This document shows, piece by piece, positions 1 through 7,595 of a DNA stretch of 16,970 nt. A program made the translations under genes and the position numbers. The DNA lies in contig CAMOGR010000108.1 of NCBI GenBank assembly GCA_946614205.1, forward strand, positions 1-16,970. The letters are read 5' to 3'. The notes under the pieces were generated by a model. The model worked only from the letters and a program-made list of their open reading frames with translations, ran no database searches and was not told the origin of the DNA. Each line of letters begins with the position of its first letter. Position 1 is the stretch's first letter. This stretch comes from an uncultured Bacteroidales bacterium (lineage in GTDB: Bacteria; Bacteroidota; Bacteroidia; Bacteroidales; UBA932).

Positions 1-1
1 C

Positions 2-1132
2 AACTATGCATTTTGGAACGACAAGCTCCGGCAGACCCGTTCACTCGGACCCGAGGCTGACCGTCCGCTCATCTACCACCGCTGGGGCGGACTCGGGAGC
101 CACCGCTATCAAGTTGGTTTCTCCGGAGATACGTACGACGAATGGAGCGTGCTGGAGTTCCTCCCCTACTTCACCGCGACAGCTTCCAACGTGGGATACG
201 GCTACTGGGGGCACGACATCGGAGGACACATGCAGCGGCGTGACCACCAGAGGCAGAGGGAGCCGGAAATGTACACCCGCTGGATGCAGTTCGGCGTCTT
301 CACCCCCATCTTCAAGACCCACTCCACCCGCAGCGGCAACCTGGACTGCCGCATCTGGATTTATCCCGAATACTATGAGCACCTCAAGGCGGCCATCGAA
401 CTCCGTTACGCTCTCGCTCCTTATATATACGATGCCGCGCATGAGGCCACGCTGACAGGCGTTTCCCTGTGCCGTCCGCTTTATTATTACCACCCCGAAG
501 CAGCCGAAGCCTACGAGTGGAGGGGTGAATACTATTTCGGTCCCGACATCCTCGCCACCGCCATCAGCAAGCCTGTGGGAGCCGACGGAACGGCTTCCCA
601 CACCGTCTGGCTGCCTTCAGGAAGCCAGTGGTACGACATGGCCCACGGCACCCTGCTGCAAGGAGGAAAAACCGTCACGCTCGACTACACCATTGCGCAG
701 AATCCATGGTTCGTCCGCGCCGGAGCCATCATTCCGCTGTCGCGCGAGGGCATACAGAATCTCCAGAAGCCTGACTCCGACCTGCGTCTGATGGTTGTCC
801 CCGGGAAGGCCGCGAGCAGCATCGTACACTACGAGGACGACGGCATCAGCCAGAGCTATGGGACTCAGACAGCAACGACCATCATCACCAAACGCAGCTC
901 CGGGCGCAAGACAGTTCTTGAGATAGGAGCCCGCGAAGGCAGCTACAAGGACGCTCCCGAAAGGCGCAGTGTCAGCATCGTGCTCGAGGGAGTGAGCAAC
1001 GTTAAGTCAGTGAAAGTCAACGGCCTGCCGCTTGAATCCGGCGCCGTCTGCACCGGAGGCGGCAGGACCGTCATAACGTTGGGAGACCACCCTGCCGCAG
1101 AGGCGCTCAGAGTGGAGATTGCTCCCAATTAA
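2..1132 (+). CDS. Glycoside hydrolase family 31 alpha-glycosidase, 3' part (5' end outside window)
   Basis: The reading frame is open from the left edge and ends in TAA, giving the last 376 residues of a GH31 enzyme (alpha-glucosidase/alpha-xylosidase type), which hydrolyses terminal alpha-linked sugars with retention. Visible are the YAFWND motif at the window edge, the FSGDT motif near 119-133 whose Asp (128-130) is the expected GH31 acid/base, then GYWGHDIGGH, and the MYTRWMQFG..TPIFKTHS stretch typical of the barrel end. The distal part (WLPSG..WYDM, NPWFVRAGAIIPL) is the usual GH31 beta-sandwich region, followed by a DUF5110-like C-terminal domain. The nucleophile Asp and any signal peptide lie upstream, so location and exact specificity cannot be judged. 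It converges with the membrane-protein gene at 1155, leaving 22 bp with no obvious terminator. Family assignment is firm; substrate is unknown. Confidence 0.93.
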   Translation, partial: NYAFWNDKLRQTRSLGPEADRPLIYHRWGGLGSHRYQVGFSGDTYDEWSVLEFLPYFTATASNVGYGYWGHDIGGHMQRRDHQRQREPEMYTRWMQFGVFTPIFKTHSTRSGNLDCRIWIYPEYYEHLKAAIELRYALAPYIYDAAHEATLTGVSLCRPLYYYHPEAAEAYEWRGEYYFGPDILATAISKPVGADGTASHTVWLPSGSQWYDMAHGTLLQGGKTVTLDYTIAQNPWFVRAGAIIPLSREGIQNLQKPDSDLRLMVVPGKAASSIVHYEDDGISQSYGTQTATTIITKRSSGRKTVLEIGAREGSYKDAPERRSVSIVLEGVSNVKSVKVNGLPLESGAVCTGGGRTVITLGDHPAAEALRVEIAPN

Positions 1133-1154
1133 GAGGCTTTTGGGAAACAGGGGC

Positions 1155-1613
1155 TTAGCTCAAAGCACTGTCCCTCAAAGCGTTAACCAGCCGTACCGCG
1201 TCGCGGTTAAGGCCTTCCAGCTCGAAGCCGGCGGCCACCCTCGTCACTGTAATCCTGTCTTCCCACAAGCGGGTTATCCTGTCGCCTATGCCGGTCTTGC
1301 GATAGGCGACAACTCCGTCGCTCCGCTTCTCCCTGGCGTATCCATGTGCGGACATGACACGGTCCAGGACAGGATAAACCTCGTCGTCCGAGCCAGGCAC
1401 GACGGCTTCGCGGCGGGCGTATCCGAGCCGGGGGTACATAGCCGCGAAGGCGGCCATCAGCAGCGCGATTTGCCAGAGGGAATCGTATCCGTTTACGAAC
1501 AGCTGCGATATGTCGGTATCCACCACCTTTGCCACCATGAGGATGGCGATAATCAGAGAGAGGATGACCAGCAGCTGTACGAAATATTTAAGGGCCCTTA
1601 CTGCGTATTTCAT
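1155..1613 (-). CDS. Small two-helix membrane protein, function unknown
   Basis: This 152-residue protein has two hydrophobic segments near its N-terminus (about residues 8-29 and 44-60) and a soluble basic C-terminal half of about 90 residues. I chose the ATG at 1613 because it overlaps the stop of the upstream transketolase subunit as ATGA (4 bp), a standard translational-coupling layout; a longer frame reaching 1673 would run inside the transketolase gene and lacks support. I do not recognise the family. The second half (residues about 75-150, containing LDRVMSAHGY and RKTGIGDRITRLWEDRITV) reads like a compact alpha/beta domain facing the cytoplasm or periplasm. Its position as last gene of the transketolase operon suggests co-expression, but nothing in the sequence ties it to sugar metabolism. 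Confidence 0.78.
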   Translation of the reverse strand: MKYAVRALKYFVQLLVILSLIIAILMVAKVVDTDISQLFVNGYDSLWQIALLMAAFAAMYPRLGYARREAVVPGSDDEVYPVLDRVMSAHGYAREKRSDGVVAYRKTGIGDRITRLWEDRITVTRVAAGFELEGLNRDAVRLVNALRDSALS

Positions 1614-2566
1614 TTTTTGCGCGCTATAGCTTTGCGGACGGCCTGTGCGATATGCAGGGCGTCGAAGCCCCATGCCTCCATCAGTTGCGCGGGAGTGCCC
1701 GAAGAGCCGAACTTGTCGACGCCGTTCACGAACTCGATGGGTGTGGGAAGCTGCGCTGCCGAAACGGCTGCAACAGCCTCTCCGAGGCCTCCGGCTGCAT
1801 TGTGTTCCTCCGCCACGACGGCACAGCCGGTCTTGCGAAGGGACCCGACAAGCGCCGCGACGTCCAGAGGCTTCACGGTGGCGACATTCAGAACCTCTGC
1901 GCTTATGCCCTCATCTTCAAGGAGTTCGGCTGCTTTAAGCGCCTCCCATACAAGATGTCCGCAGCAGGCTATGGTAACGTCGGTACCTTCGTTCATGACG
2001 TAAATCCTGCCGATTTCGAACGGCTCCTGAGGGTCGGTGAAATTGGGAACCGCCGGACGGCCGAAACGCAGATATACGGGGCCGTCCCACTGAGCGGCTG
2101 CTATGGTAGCCTGCTTGGTCTGGTTGTAATCGCAGGGTACGACCACAGCCATTCCCGGAAGGGCGCGCATGAGGGCCATGTCCTCCATGGTCTGATGGGT
2201 CGCCCCGTCCTCGCCCAGGGTGATGCCTGCATGGGACGAGGCAATCTTGACATTGGTGTGACCGTATGCAACTTCCTGGCGGAGCTGGTCATAGACACGC
2301 CCGGTTACAAATTCGGCAAAAGAGCCGATGAAGGGAACCTTGCCGGTAATCGCAAGTCCGGCTGCAGCGCCGACCATGTTGGCCTCGGCTATGCCGCACT
2401 GGATGAAACGGTCAGGAAATTCGGCCGCGAAAGCGTCCATCTTGAGCGACCCCTTAAGGTCCGCCGTCATTGCAACGACGCGGGGGTCCATGCGTCCGGC
2501 TTCCACGAGCCCCGCTCCGAAGCCGCTGCGGGTATCAACTTTACCCTGGTCTGTGTATTTCTTCAT
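1610..2566 (-). CDS. Transketolase, C-terminal subunit (pyrimidine-binding and C-terminal domains)
   Basis: The 318-residue product corresponds to the second half of a transketolase, which moves two-carbon units between sugar phosphates in the non-oxidative pentose phosphate pathway with thiamine diphosphate. The pyrimidine-binding domain covers about residues 10-170; IAEANM carries the conserved Glu (residue 61) that activates the cofactor, and GEDGATHQ..EDMALMRALPG is the signature segment at about 118-140. The C-terminal domain follows from about residue 190. Such split transketolases, with the two halves in adjacent genes, are common in Bacteroidota and Firmicutes. The N-terminal half is immediately upstream with 20 bp between stop and start, so the two should form one enzyme. 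The start at 2566 has no strong Shine-Dalgarno, which is normal for this phylum. Confidence 0.95.
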   Translation of the reverse strand: MKKYTDQGKVDTRSGFGAGLVEAGRMDPRVVAMTADLKGSLKMDAFAAEFPDRFIQCGIAEANMVGAAAGLAITGKVPFIGSFAEFVTGRVYDQLRQEVAYGHTNVKIASSHAGITLGEDGATHQTMEDMALMRALPGMAVVVPCDYNQTKQATIAAAQWDGPVYLRFGRPAVPNFTDPQEPFEIGRIYVMNEGTDVTIACCGHLVWEALKAAELLEDEGISAEVLNVATVKPLDVAALVGSLRKTGCAVVAEEHNAAGGLGEAVAAVSAAQLPTPIEFVNGVDKFGSSGTPAQLMEAWGFDALHIAQAVRKAIARKK

Positions 2567-2586
2567 ATCAGGTAAATGTCAATTGG

Positions 2587-3426
2587 TCAATAATCTCCGA
2601 GGGTCTCTTCGAGCTGCTGCATAGCCTGTGCGCACTGCTCGGCGCTGGGTGCCTTTCCATGCCATTTGTGCGTGCCGGCCATGAAATCTACTCCGTGGCC
2701 CATCTCGGTGCGGAAAAGAATCATCTTGGGCTTGCCGTTTGCCGCGCGGGCAAGTTCGAAGGCCTTGAGTATGGAATCGAAATCGTGGCCGTCCGCCTCG
2801 ATGACTTCCCATCCGAAAGCAGTCCATTTGTCGCGCAGGTCTCCGACGCCGCCGACCGACTCCACCGGGCCGTCGATCTGCTGACCGTTCCAGTCCGTGA
2901 ATGCAACCAGATTGTCCAGAGAGTGATGTGCGGCCCACATTCCGGCCTCCCAAATCTGGCCTTCCTCGCTCTCGCCGTCGCCAAGCAGGACGAAGACGCG
3001 GCCGGGGTCACCGTCCATTTTCTTTCCGAGAGCCATTCCTGCCGCGCAGGACAGCCCCTGCCCGAGGGAACCCGAGGGCTGGAAAATGCCGGGAAGGCCG
3101 TCGGTGGTACAGGGATGTCCCTGCAGGCGGGTGCCGAACTTGCGGAGAGTTCCCAGCTCGCTCACGGGGAAATACCCCGCACGGGCCAGTACCGAATAAT
3201 ATACGGGAGCAAGGTGTCCTGCGGACAGGATGAATGCGTCCTGCCCCTTTGCGTCCCTGCGCCAGGAGGCGGGGTCGTGCTTCATTTCACTGAAATAGAG
3301 GGTCACAAGCACGTCAGTTATACCGAGCGAGCCGCCGGGATGCCCTGATTTTGCGCTTGTTACCATGCGGACGATGTCCCTTCGCACCTGGGATGCGATT
3401 CTGCCCAATTCTTGAGGAGTTGCCAT
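2587..3426 (-). CDS. Transketolase, N-terminal (thiamine diphosphate-binding) subunit
   Basis: This 279-residue protein is the thiamine-pyrophosphate-binding half of a split transketolase. It shows GHPGGS at residues 28-33, the DAFILSAGH segment at 63-71, PSGSLGQGL at 117-125, and the Mg/pyrophosphate motif GDGESEEGQ at 149-157 followed by the conserved Asn-containing DWNG. It ends where the cofactor domain normally ends and lacks the pyrimidine domain, which the downstream gene supplies. It is the first gene of a leftward three-gene operon and is transcribed from the short divergent region shared with lepA; a TATCTTTG -7 box lies 27 bp upstream of the ATG. Paired with its neighbour it should act as a cytoplasmic heterotetramer in the pentose phosphate pathway. 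Confidence 0.95.
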   Translation of the reverse strand: MATPQELGRIASQVRRDIVRMVTSAKSGHPGGSLGITDVLVTLYFSEMKHDPASWRRDAKGQDAFILSAGHLAPVYYSVLARAGYFPVSELGTLRKFGTRLQGHPCTTDGLPGIFQPSGSLGQGLSCAAGMALGKKMDGDPGRVFVLLGDGESEEGQIWEAGMWAAHHSLDNLVAFTDWNGQQIDGPVESVGGVGDLRDKWTAFGWEVIEADGHDFDSILKAFELARAANGKPKMILFRTEMGHGVDFMAGTHKWHGKAPSAEQCAQAMQQLEETLGDY

Positions 3427-3453
3427 ATAGATTTTGTTTTATGAGTCAATTTA

Positions 3454-3461
3454 CAAAGATA
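3454..3461 (-). promoter_or_regulatory. -7 promoter box of the transketolase operon
   Basis: Read on the minus strand this is TATCTTTG, a perfect match to the Bacteroidota sigma-ABfrA -7 consensus TAnnTTTG. It lies 27 bp before the ATG at 3426, implying a leader of roughly 20 bases. No clear -33 TTG is visible at the usual distance. An identical box faces the other way at 3474-3481. Confidence 0.65.
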
Positions 3462-3473
3462 ACAAATTTAATG

Positions 3474-3481
3474 TATCTTTG
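3474..3481 (+). promoter_or_regulatory. -7 promoter box of lepA
   Basis: TATCTTTG matches the Bacteroidota -7 consensus TAnnTTTG. TTTAC at 3450-3454, 19 bases upstream of the box, could serve as a weak -33 element. The first lepA ATG begins only 9 bases after the last base of the box, so the transcript leader would be a few bases at most. Confidence 0.7.
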
Positions 3482-3489
3482 CACCCGGT

Positions 3490-5274
3490 ATGGAAATGAA
3501 CAAAATACGCAATTTCTGCATAATTGCTCACATCGACCACGGAAAGAGCACCCTGGCCGACCGACTTCTGGAACTCACCAGCACCCTTAGCGAGCGCGAC
3601 ATGGAGAACCAGGTCCTCGACGACATGGACCTCGAGCGGGAGAAGGGCATCACCATCAAGAGCCACGCCATCCAGATGAGCTACAAGGGCTACCGGCTCA
3701 ACCTCATCGACACCCCGGGCCACGTCGACTTCAGTTACGAAGTGTCCCGCAGCATCGCCGCATGCGAAGGCGCCCTGCTGGTAGTGGATGCCTCCCAGGG
3801 CGTTCAGGCGCAGACCATTTCCAACCTCTACATGGCAATCGACCACGGTCTGGAGATTATCCCCGTCCTCAACAAGATAGACATGGAGTCCGCCCAGATA
3901 GAAGTGGTTACGGACGAAATCTGCGACCTTCTCGGCTGCTCTCCGGAAGACGTTTTCAAGGTTTCCGCCCGCACGGGCGAAGGCGTCGCCCCCATACTGG
4001 ACGCCATAGTGGAAAAGATCCCCGCCCCTCACGGAGACCCCGATGCACCTCTGCAGGCACTCATCTTCGATTCAGTGTTCAACCCGTTCCGCGGCGTCAT
4101 CGCCTACTTCAAGATAGCGAACGGCAGCATACGCAAGGGCGACAAGGTCAAGTTCGTCGCCACCGGCATGGAATACGAGGTTGAGGAAGTGGGCTCCCTG
4201 AAGATGAAACTCATCCCCGGCACCGAGGTAGACTGCGGTGACGTAGGTTATATAATCACCGGCATCAAGAGTGCCGTTGAGGTCAAGGTGGGCGACACCA
4301 TCACGCACGTAGGCCGCCCCTGCGAGAAGGCCATCGCAGGATTCGAGGAGGTCAAGCCCATGGTCTTCGCCGGCATGTATCCGGTACAGGCCGACAAGTT
4401 CGAGGAGCTCCGCAGCGTACTGGAGAAGTTCCAGCTCAACGACGCATCCTTCGTTTACGAGCCCGAGAGTTCGCTTGCCCTCGGCAGCGGATTCAGGTGC
4501 GGATTCCTCGGCCTGCTGCACTTGGAAATCGTGCAGGAAAGGCTCTTCCGCGAGTTCGACATGGATGTCATAACCACCGTCCCCAACGTATCGTACAAGG
4601 TGTACACCATGCAGGGAGAGGTGCTCGACGTACACAATCCTTCCGGACTTCCCGCGCCCACCCTCATCGACCACATCGAGGAACCGTACATCCGCGCACA
4701 GATCATCAGCAAGAGCGAGTTTTTCGGCCCCATCATGAAACTGTGCCTCGACCGCCGCGGTACGCTGGTCAGCCAGCACTACATCACCGCCGAGAGGGTA
4801 GAGCTCAACTACGACATGCCGCTGAGCGAAATAGTGTTCGACTTCTACGACAAGCTGAAGACCATCAGCAAGGGTTACGCTTCGTTTGACTACCACATCA
4901 CGCAGTACCGTCCCGCGAAGCTCGTCAAGCTCGACATCCTTCTCAACGGCGAGCCGGCCGATGCCCTGAGCACCCTGATTCACGAAGACAACGCCTACAC
5001 CTTCGGCCGCAAGATGTGCGAGAAGCTCAAGGAACTCATCCCCCGCCAGCAGTTCGACATTCCCATCCAGGCCGCCATCGGAGCCAAGATCATCGCCCGC
5101 GAAACGGTCAAGCAAGTGCGCAAGGACGTTACCGCCAAGTGCTACGGCGGCGACGTGACCCGCAAGCGCAAGCTCCTCGAGAAGCAGAAGGAAGGCAAGA
5201 AGCGCATGCGCCAGATAGGTACCGTCCAGGTGCCGCAGAGCGCATTCATGGCGGTGCTCAAGCTGGACAGTTAA
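3490..5274 (+). CDS. lepA: Elongation factor 4 (LepA), ribosome-associated GTPase
   Basis: The 594-residue product has the full length and all landmarks of LepA/EF4, a GTPase that binds the ribosome and affects elongation or initiation fidelity, especially under stress. Visible are P-loop AHIDHGKST (13-21), switch [11 protein letters not shown] (49-58), DTPGH with the catalytic His (74-78), NKID (128-131) and the SARTGEG segment of G5. Domains II and III/V follow, and the LepA-specific C-terminus is present with the basic [16 protein letters not shown] stretch. The start could be the ATG at 3490 or the one at 3496 (third codon); homologues beginning with the [15 protein letters not shown] core do not decide it. 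The gene is followed by the sigma factor 33 bp downstream with no terminator between them, so the two may be co-transcribed. Confidence 0.98.
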   Translation: MEMNKIRNFCIIAHIDHGKSTLADRLLELTSTLSERDMENQVLDDMDLEREKGITIKSHAIQMSYKGYRLNLIDTPGHVDFSYEVSRSIAACEGALLVVDASQGVQAQTISNLYMAIDHGLEIIPVLNKIDMESAQIEVVTDEICDLLGCSPEDVFKVSARTGEGVAPILDAIVEKIPAPHGDPDAPLQALIFDSVFNPFRGVIAYFKIANGSIRKGDKVKFVATGMEYEVEEVGSLKMKLIPGTEVDCGDVGYIITGIKSAVEVKVGDTITHVGRPCEKAIAGFEEVKPMVFAGMYPVQADKFEELRSVLEKFQLNDASFVYEPESSLALGSGFRCGFLGLLHLEIVQERLFREFDMDVITTVPNVSYKVYTMQGEVLDVHNPSGLPAPTLIDHIEEPYIRAQIISKSEFFGPIMKLCLDRRGTLVSQHYITAERVELNYDMPLSEIVFDFYDKLKTISKGYASFDYHITQYRPAKLVKLDILLNGEPADALSTLIHEDNAYTFGRKMCEKLKELIPRQQFDIPIQAAIGAKIIARETVKQVRKDVTAKCYGGDVTRKRKLLEKQKEGKKRMRQIGTVQVPQSAFMAVLKLDS

Positions 5275-5307
5275 ACCTCGGCCCGGCTTTTGCGTCAAAG
5301 GGAGTGT

Positions 5308-5814
5308 ATGCAGCAGAAAGAACAATTCTTCAACTCCCTGGTGAGGCAGTACGGCGAAAGGCTGTACTGGCACGTGCGTTCCATGGTCGGAAGCCATGAG
5401 GACGCCGACGACCTGCTGCAGGAAATCTTCATCAAAGTCTGGAACTCCCTGGACGGATTCCGTGGCGAGGCCGAGCCGTTCACCTGGCTCTGGCGAATCG
5501 CTACCAACGAGACTATCAGTCATTTGCGCAAGGCCCGCGTACGTGCGGCGCTGCGCTTTTCCACTATCGACGCAGAGGCGGAACGCATCAGCGACCCCGA
5601 CCCGCGGCTCGACGGAGACGCCGCCATGCGCAAGCTCCGCAAGGCCCTCATGCGGCTGCCGGACAAGCAGAGGCTGGTATTCGGCATGCGATACTGGGAG
5701 GAGCTGAGTTACGAGCAGATAAGCGAAATAACCGGAACCAGCGTCGGTGCGCTCAAGGCGTCCTACCACATCGCCTACGAAAAAGTAAAGCAATTTTTAA
5801 CCTCGGAGGATTAA
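5308..5814 (+). CDS. ECF-type RNA polymerase sigma factor
   Basis: This 168-residue protein is a sigma-70-family ECF factor. Region 2 covers about residues 7-77, with the core-binding motif DADDLLQE (32-39) and the promoter-melting stretch FTWLWRIATNETISHLRK; region 4 is at about 115-165, with RLPDKQRLVFGMRYWEELSYEQISEITG and a helix-turn-helix ending SVGALKASYHIAYEKVK. No extra N- or C-terminal domain is present. I place the start at the ATG at 5308, preceded by AAAGGGAG at 5297-5304; an in-frame TTG at 5290 would add six residues outside the conserved domain. It lies between lepA and a short membrane protein that is probably its anti-sigma regulator, followed by a Spy-like periplasmic protein that may be a target or sensor. 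The inducing signal is not evident. Confidence 0.95.
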   Translation: MQQKEQFFNSLVRQYGERLYWHVRSMVGSHEDADDLLQEIFIKVWNSLDGFRGEAEPFTWLWRIATNETISHLRKARVRAALRFSTIDAEAERISDPDPRLDGDAAMRKLRKALMRLPDKQRLVFGMRYWEELSYEQISEITGTSVGALKASYHIAYEKVKQFLTSED

Positions 5815-5827
5815 ACCCAAGCCTCCG
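5804..5827 (+). promoter_or_regulatory. Possible short hairpin between sigma and anti-sigma genes
   Basis: CGGAGG (5804-5809) pairs with CCTCCG (5822-5827) across a 12-base loop that contains the sigma-factor stop codon, and the right arm is followed by TTT. It could act as a weak attenuator setting the ratio of sigma to downstream products. The stem is only six base pairs, so chance is a real alternative. Confidence 0.3.
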
Positions 5828-5848
5828 TTTAACGTCCAAGATAGCGAA

Positions 5849-6124
5849 ATGAAAAAGCAAATGCCATATTCGATGCCAGAAGGCTACATGGAAGAGCTGC
5901 AGCAGAAATTGTCGCAGATTCCGGTGCGAAAGGCCCGTGTGAGCCTGGCCCCTTACCTCGCACTGGCGGCAAGTTTCCTGGTGCTCTTGGTTGCCGGCAA
6001 TTTCGTACTCAGGAGTACTCAGAGCGCCGCTCCGGTCTCAGACGAGGCAATCATCGAATACCTCATCGAATCGGGAGCCACGCTCGCCCAGGTTGAGAAC
6101 GCATATCAGGTTAGTTATAAATAG
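5849..6124 (+). CDS. Short single-pass membrane protein, probable anti-sigma factor
   Basis: The 91-residue product has a cytoplasmic-looking N-terminus (residues 1-32, with YSMPEGYMEELQQKL), one hydrophobic segment at about 33-54 (YLALAASFLVLLVAGNFVL) and a short acidic C-terminal tail. There is no zinc-binding HxxxCxxC motif. In Bacteroidota, a gene directly after an ECF sigma factor and encoding an N-terminal sigma-binding segment plus one transmembrane helix is commonly an anti-sigma factor; the PEGYMEELQQKL opening resembles the start of many such small proteins. The assignment rests on context and topology only. It begins 34 bp after the sigma gene and ends 8 bp before the Spy-like gene, consistent with one transcript. 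Confidence 0.7.
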   Translation: MKKQMPYSMPEGYMEELQQKLSQIPVRKARVSLAPYLALAASFLVLLVAGNFVLRSTQSAAPVSDEAIIEYLIESGATLAQVENAYQVSYK

Positions 6125-6132
6125 GTTAAGAA

Positions 6133-6690
6133 ATGAAAAAGTTGTTTGTCGCATTGCTTGCCGCCGGTATATCGGTCGCAGCATTCGCCCAGCCCCAGGG
6201 CGGTCACAGGGGACACGGAAAACCCGACTTCGAGAAAATCAAGGCGGAAAAGGTAGCATTCATCACCTCCGAGGTCGGCCTCGACTCCAAGGAAGCGGAA
6301 GCTTTCTGGCCGGTCTACAACAAGATTGAAGAAGAACAGCACGCCCTCGTACGGGCCGAGCGCCAGGCTTACAAGGCCCTCTCCGACGCTATCGCAGCGG
6401 GCAGCGGCATCGAGGCGGCTCTGGACACCTATCTCAAGGCCAAGGAAGCCAACGTCAATCTCCATGTCAAGAATGCCAAGGAGTACAAGAAAGTCCTTTC
6501 CGCCGACAAGGTAGCCAAGTTCTACACCTGCGAGGAGAAGTTCCTGCGCCGTCAGCTGGGCAAACTCGGCAAAGAAGGCAGGGGCGTTAAAGGCCGCCCG
6601 GAGGGAGCACGCCAGGGCCGTCGCGGATTCACCGGCCCCAAAAGCTCCTCCGGTGACAAAAGCGTAAAGGCCGAGCCTGCCGCCGAATAA
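6133..6690 (+). CDS. Secreted Spy/CpxP-like periplasmic protein
   Basis: The 185-residue product begins with a clear Sec signal peptide (about residues 1-19, ending AAFAQ). The mature part is almost entirely charged and helical, with a His/Gly-rich start (GGHRGHGKPDFEKIKAEK), the EAEAFWPVYNKIEEE segment and the LSADKVAKFYTCEEKFLRRQL segment. This pattern (long helical hairpin, LxxxQ-like repeats, no catalytic motif) fits the Spy/CpxP/heavy-metal-sensor superfamily of periplasmic chaperones and stress sensors found after sigma/anti-sigma pairs in Bacteroidota. The C-terminal 40 residues are low-complexity and basic (Gly, Arg, Lys, Ser). Function as envelope-stress chaperone or metal buffer is inferred from family and context. 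It is the last gene before a strong terminator. Confidence 0.8.
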   Translation: MKKLFVALLAAGISVAAFAQPQGGHRGHGKPDFEKIKAEKVAFITSEVGLDSKEAEAFWPVYNKIEEEQHALVRAERQAYKALSDAIAAGSGIEAALDTYLKAKEANVNLHVKNAKEYKKVLSADKVAKFYTCEEKFLRRQLGKLGKEGRGVKGRPEGARQGRRGFTGPKSSSGDKSVKAEPAAE

Positions 6691-6727
6691 CACCCCGTGA
6701 ATCGCAACGCGCTGATTTACTAAGTAT

Positions 6728-6772
6728 TACAGCAAATAACCCAGGTCGTTTTGACCTGGGTTATTTGCTGTA
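6728..6772 (+). terminator. Strong hairpin terminator after the sigma/Spy-like block
   Basis: Two perfectly complementary 20-base arms (6728-6747 and 6753-6772) flank a five-base loop GTTTT. The inner ten pairs are GC-rich (CCCAGGTC core); the outer pairs are AT-rich and supply a TTATTT run on the right arm and an AAATAA run on the left. This A-run/stem/T-run symmetry suggests it could stop transcription in both directions, though only the rightward block needs it here. Confidence 0.85.
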
Positions 6773-6848
6773 TATCACTGATTACCAAGTTGTTACAATT
6801 CACGCCCACCTAATTTGAGCGACAGTGACTCTTATTAGTAACTTTTTA

Positions 6849-6856
6849 TATATTTG
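6849..6856 (+). promoter_or_regulatory. -7 promoter box of the nadE-aminopeptidase operon
   Basis: TATATTTG matches the TAnnTTTG consensus. The nadE ATG at 6861 starts only four bases after the box, so the expected transcription start falls on or beside the start codon. No good -33 TTTG lies at the normal distance; the nearest (6814-6817) is about ten bases too far. Confidence 0.6.
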
Positions 6857-6860
6857 TAAC

Positions 6861-7595
6861 ATGAACAAACTTACGACTGACTGTATAGAATGGATACGGG
6901 GCTGGTTCGAAGCGAACGGCCCGAAATGTACCGCGGTGCTCGGAATGAGCGGCGGCAAGGACAGCACCATAGCTGCCGCCCTGTGTGCCCGGGCTCTCGG
7001 GCCGGAGCGCGTGGTAGGCGTTGCGATGCCTGCTGAAGGCCAGAGCCTGAACGAGGCCGATGAAATCTGCAAGTATCTGGGCATCCGCTATTTCTGTCTT
7101 CCGATAGGCAAGATTGAAGCCGAATGCGACGCTCTCGGGGCACTCATGCCGGAAGGCAAATTCTCGCTCCAGAGCATTCAGAACATACCGCCTCGCATCC
7201 GCATGACGATGCTGTATGCGGTGGCCCAGTCCTGCAACGGCATGGTCGCCAACACCTGCAACCACAGCGAGGACTACATCGGCTACGCCACCCTCTTCGG
7301 CGACGCCGCCGGCTCCTTCTCGCCTCTGGGCGGACTGGTGGTCCGCGAGGTGCTCACAATCGGCGACGACCTGGGACTCCCCCGCAAGTGGGTACACAAG
7401 ACTCCCGATGACGGGCTGCCCGGTTCGTGCCCGGACGAACAGAAGTTCGGTTTCTCATACGCCACGCTTGACCGTTACATCCGCGAGGGCGTATGCGAGG
7501 ACCCGGAGGTCAAGGAAAAGATAGACCGCATGCACCGGCGCAACCTCTTCAAGACGCAGATACTCGACATCCCGACATTCATTCCGCAGTTATGA
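6861..7595 (+). CDS. nadE: NAD(+) synthase, ammonia-dependent
   Basis: The 244-residue protein matches the synthetase domain of NadE, which amidates nicotinic acid adenine dinucleotide to NAD(+) with ATP. It carries the ATP-pyrophosphatase loop SGGKDS (residues 30-35), the NIPPRIRMTMLYAVAQ helix, the ANTCNHSEDYIGYATLFGD active-site segment and the KTPDDGLPG..DEQKFGFSY loop. There is no N-terminal glutaminase (CN-hydrolase) domain, so ammonia should be the nitrogen donor. I start at 6861; an upstream in-frame ATG at 6825 would add 12 residues that overlap the promoter box and do not resemble the family. It is the first gene of an operon; its TGA overlaps the aminopeptidase ATG by four bases (ATGA). 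Confidence 0.95.
   Translation: MNKLTTDCIEWIRGWFEANGPKCTAVLGMSGGKDSTIAAALCARALGPERVVGVAMPAEGQSLNEADEICKYLGIRYFCLPIGKIEAECDALGALMPEGKFSLQSIQNIPPRIRMTMLYAVAQSCNGMVANTCNHSEDYIGYATLFGDAAGSFSPLGGLVVREVLTIGDDLGLPRKWVHKTPDDGLPGSCPDEQKFGFSYATLDRYIREGVCEDPEVKEKIDRMHRRNLFKTQILDIPTFIPQL

Noticed and set aside
5290..5307. A six-residue N-terminal extension of the sigma factor from TTG at 5290
   Set aside because: The ATG at 5308 has a purine-rich site just before it and already places region 2 at the normal distance from the N-terminus.
4072..5793. A 573-codon open frame on the minus strand opposite lepA and the sigma gene
   Set aside because: It mirrors two unmistakable plus-strand genes, has no recognisable motif, and such long antisense frames are expected with GC-rich codon use.
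7493..7591. A 33-residue N-terminal extension of the aminopeptidase
   Set aside because: It lies inside nadE in another frame, and the ATGA overlap at 7592 gives a standard start.
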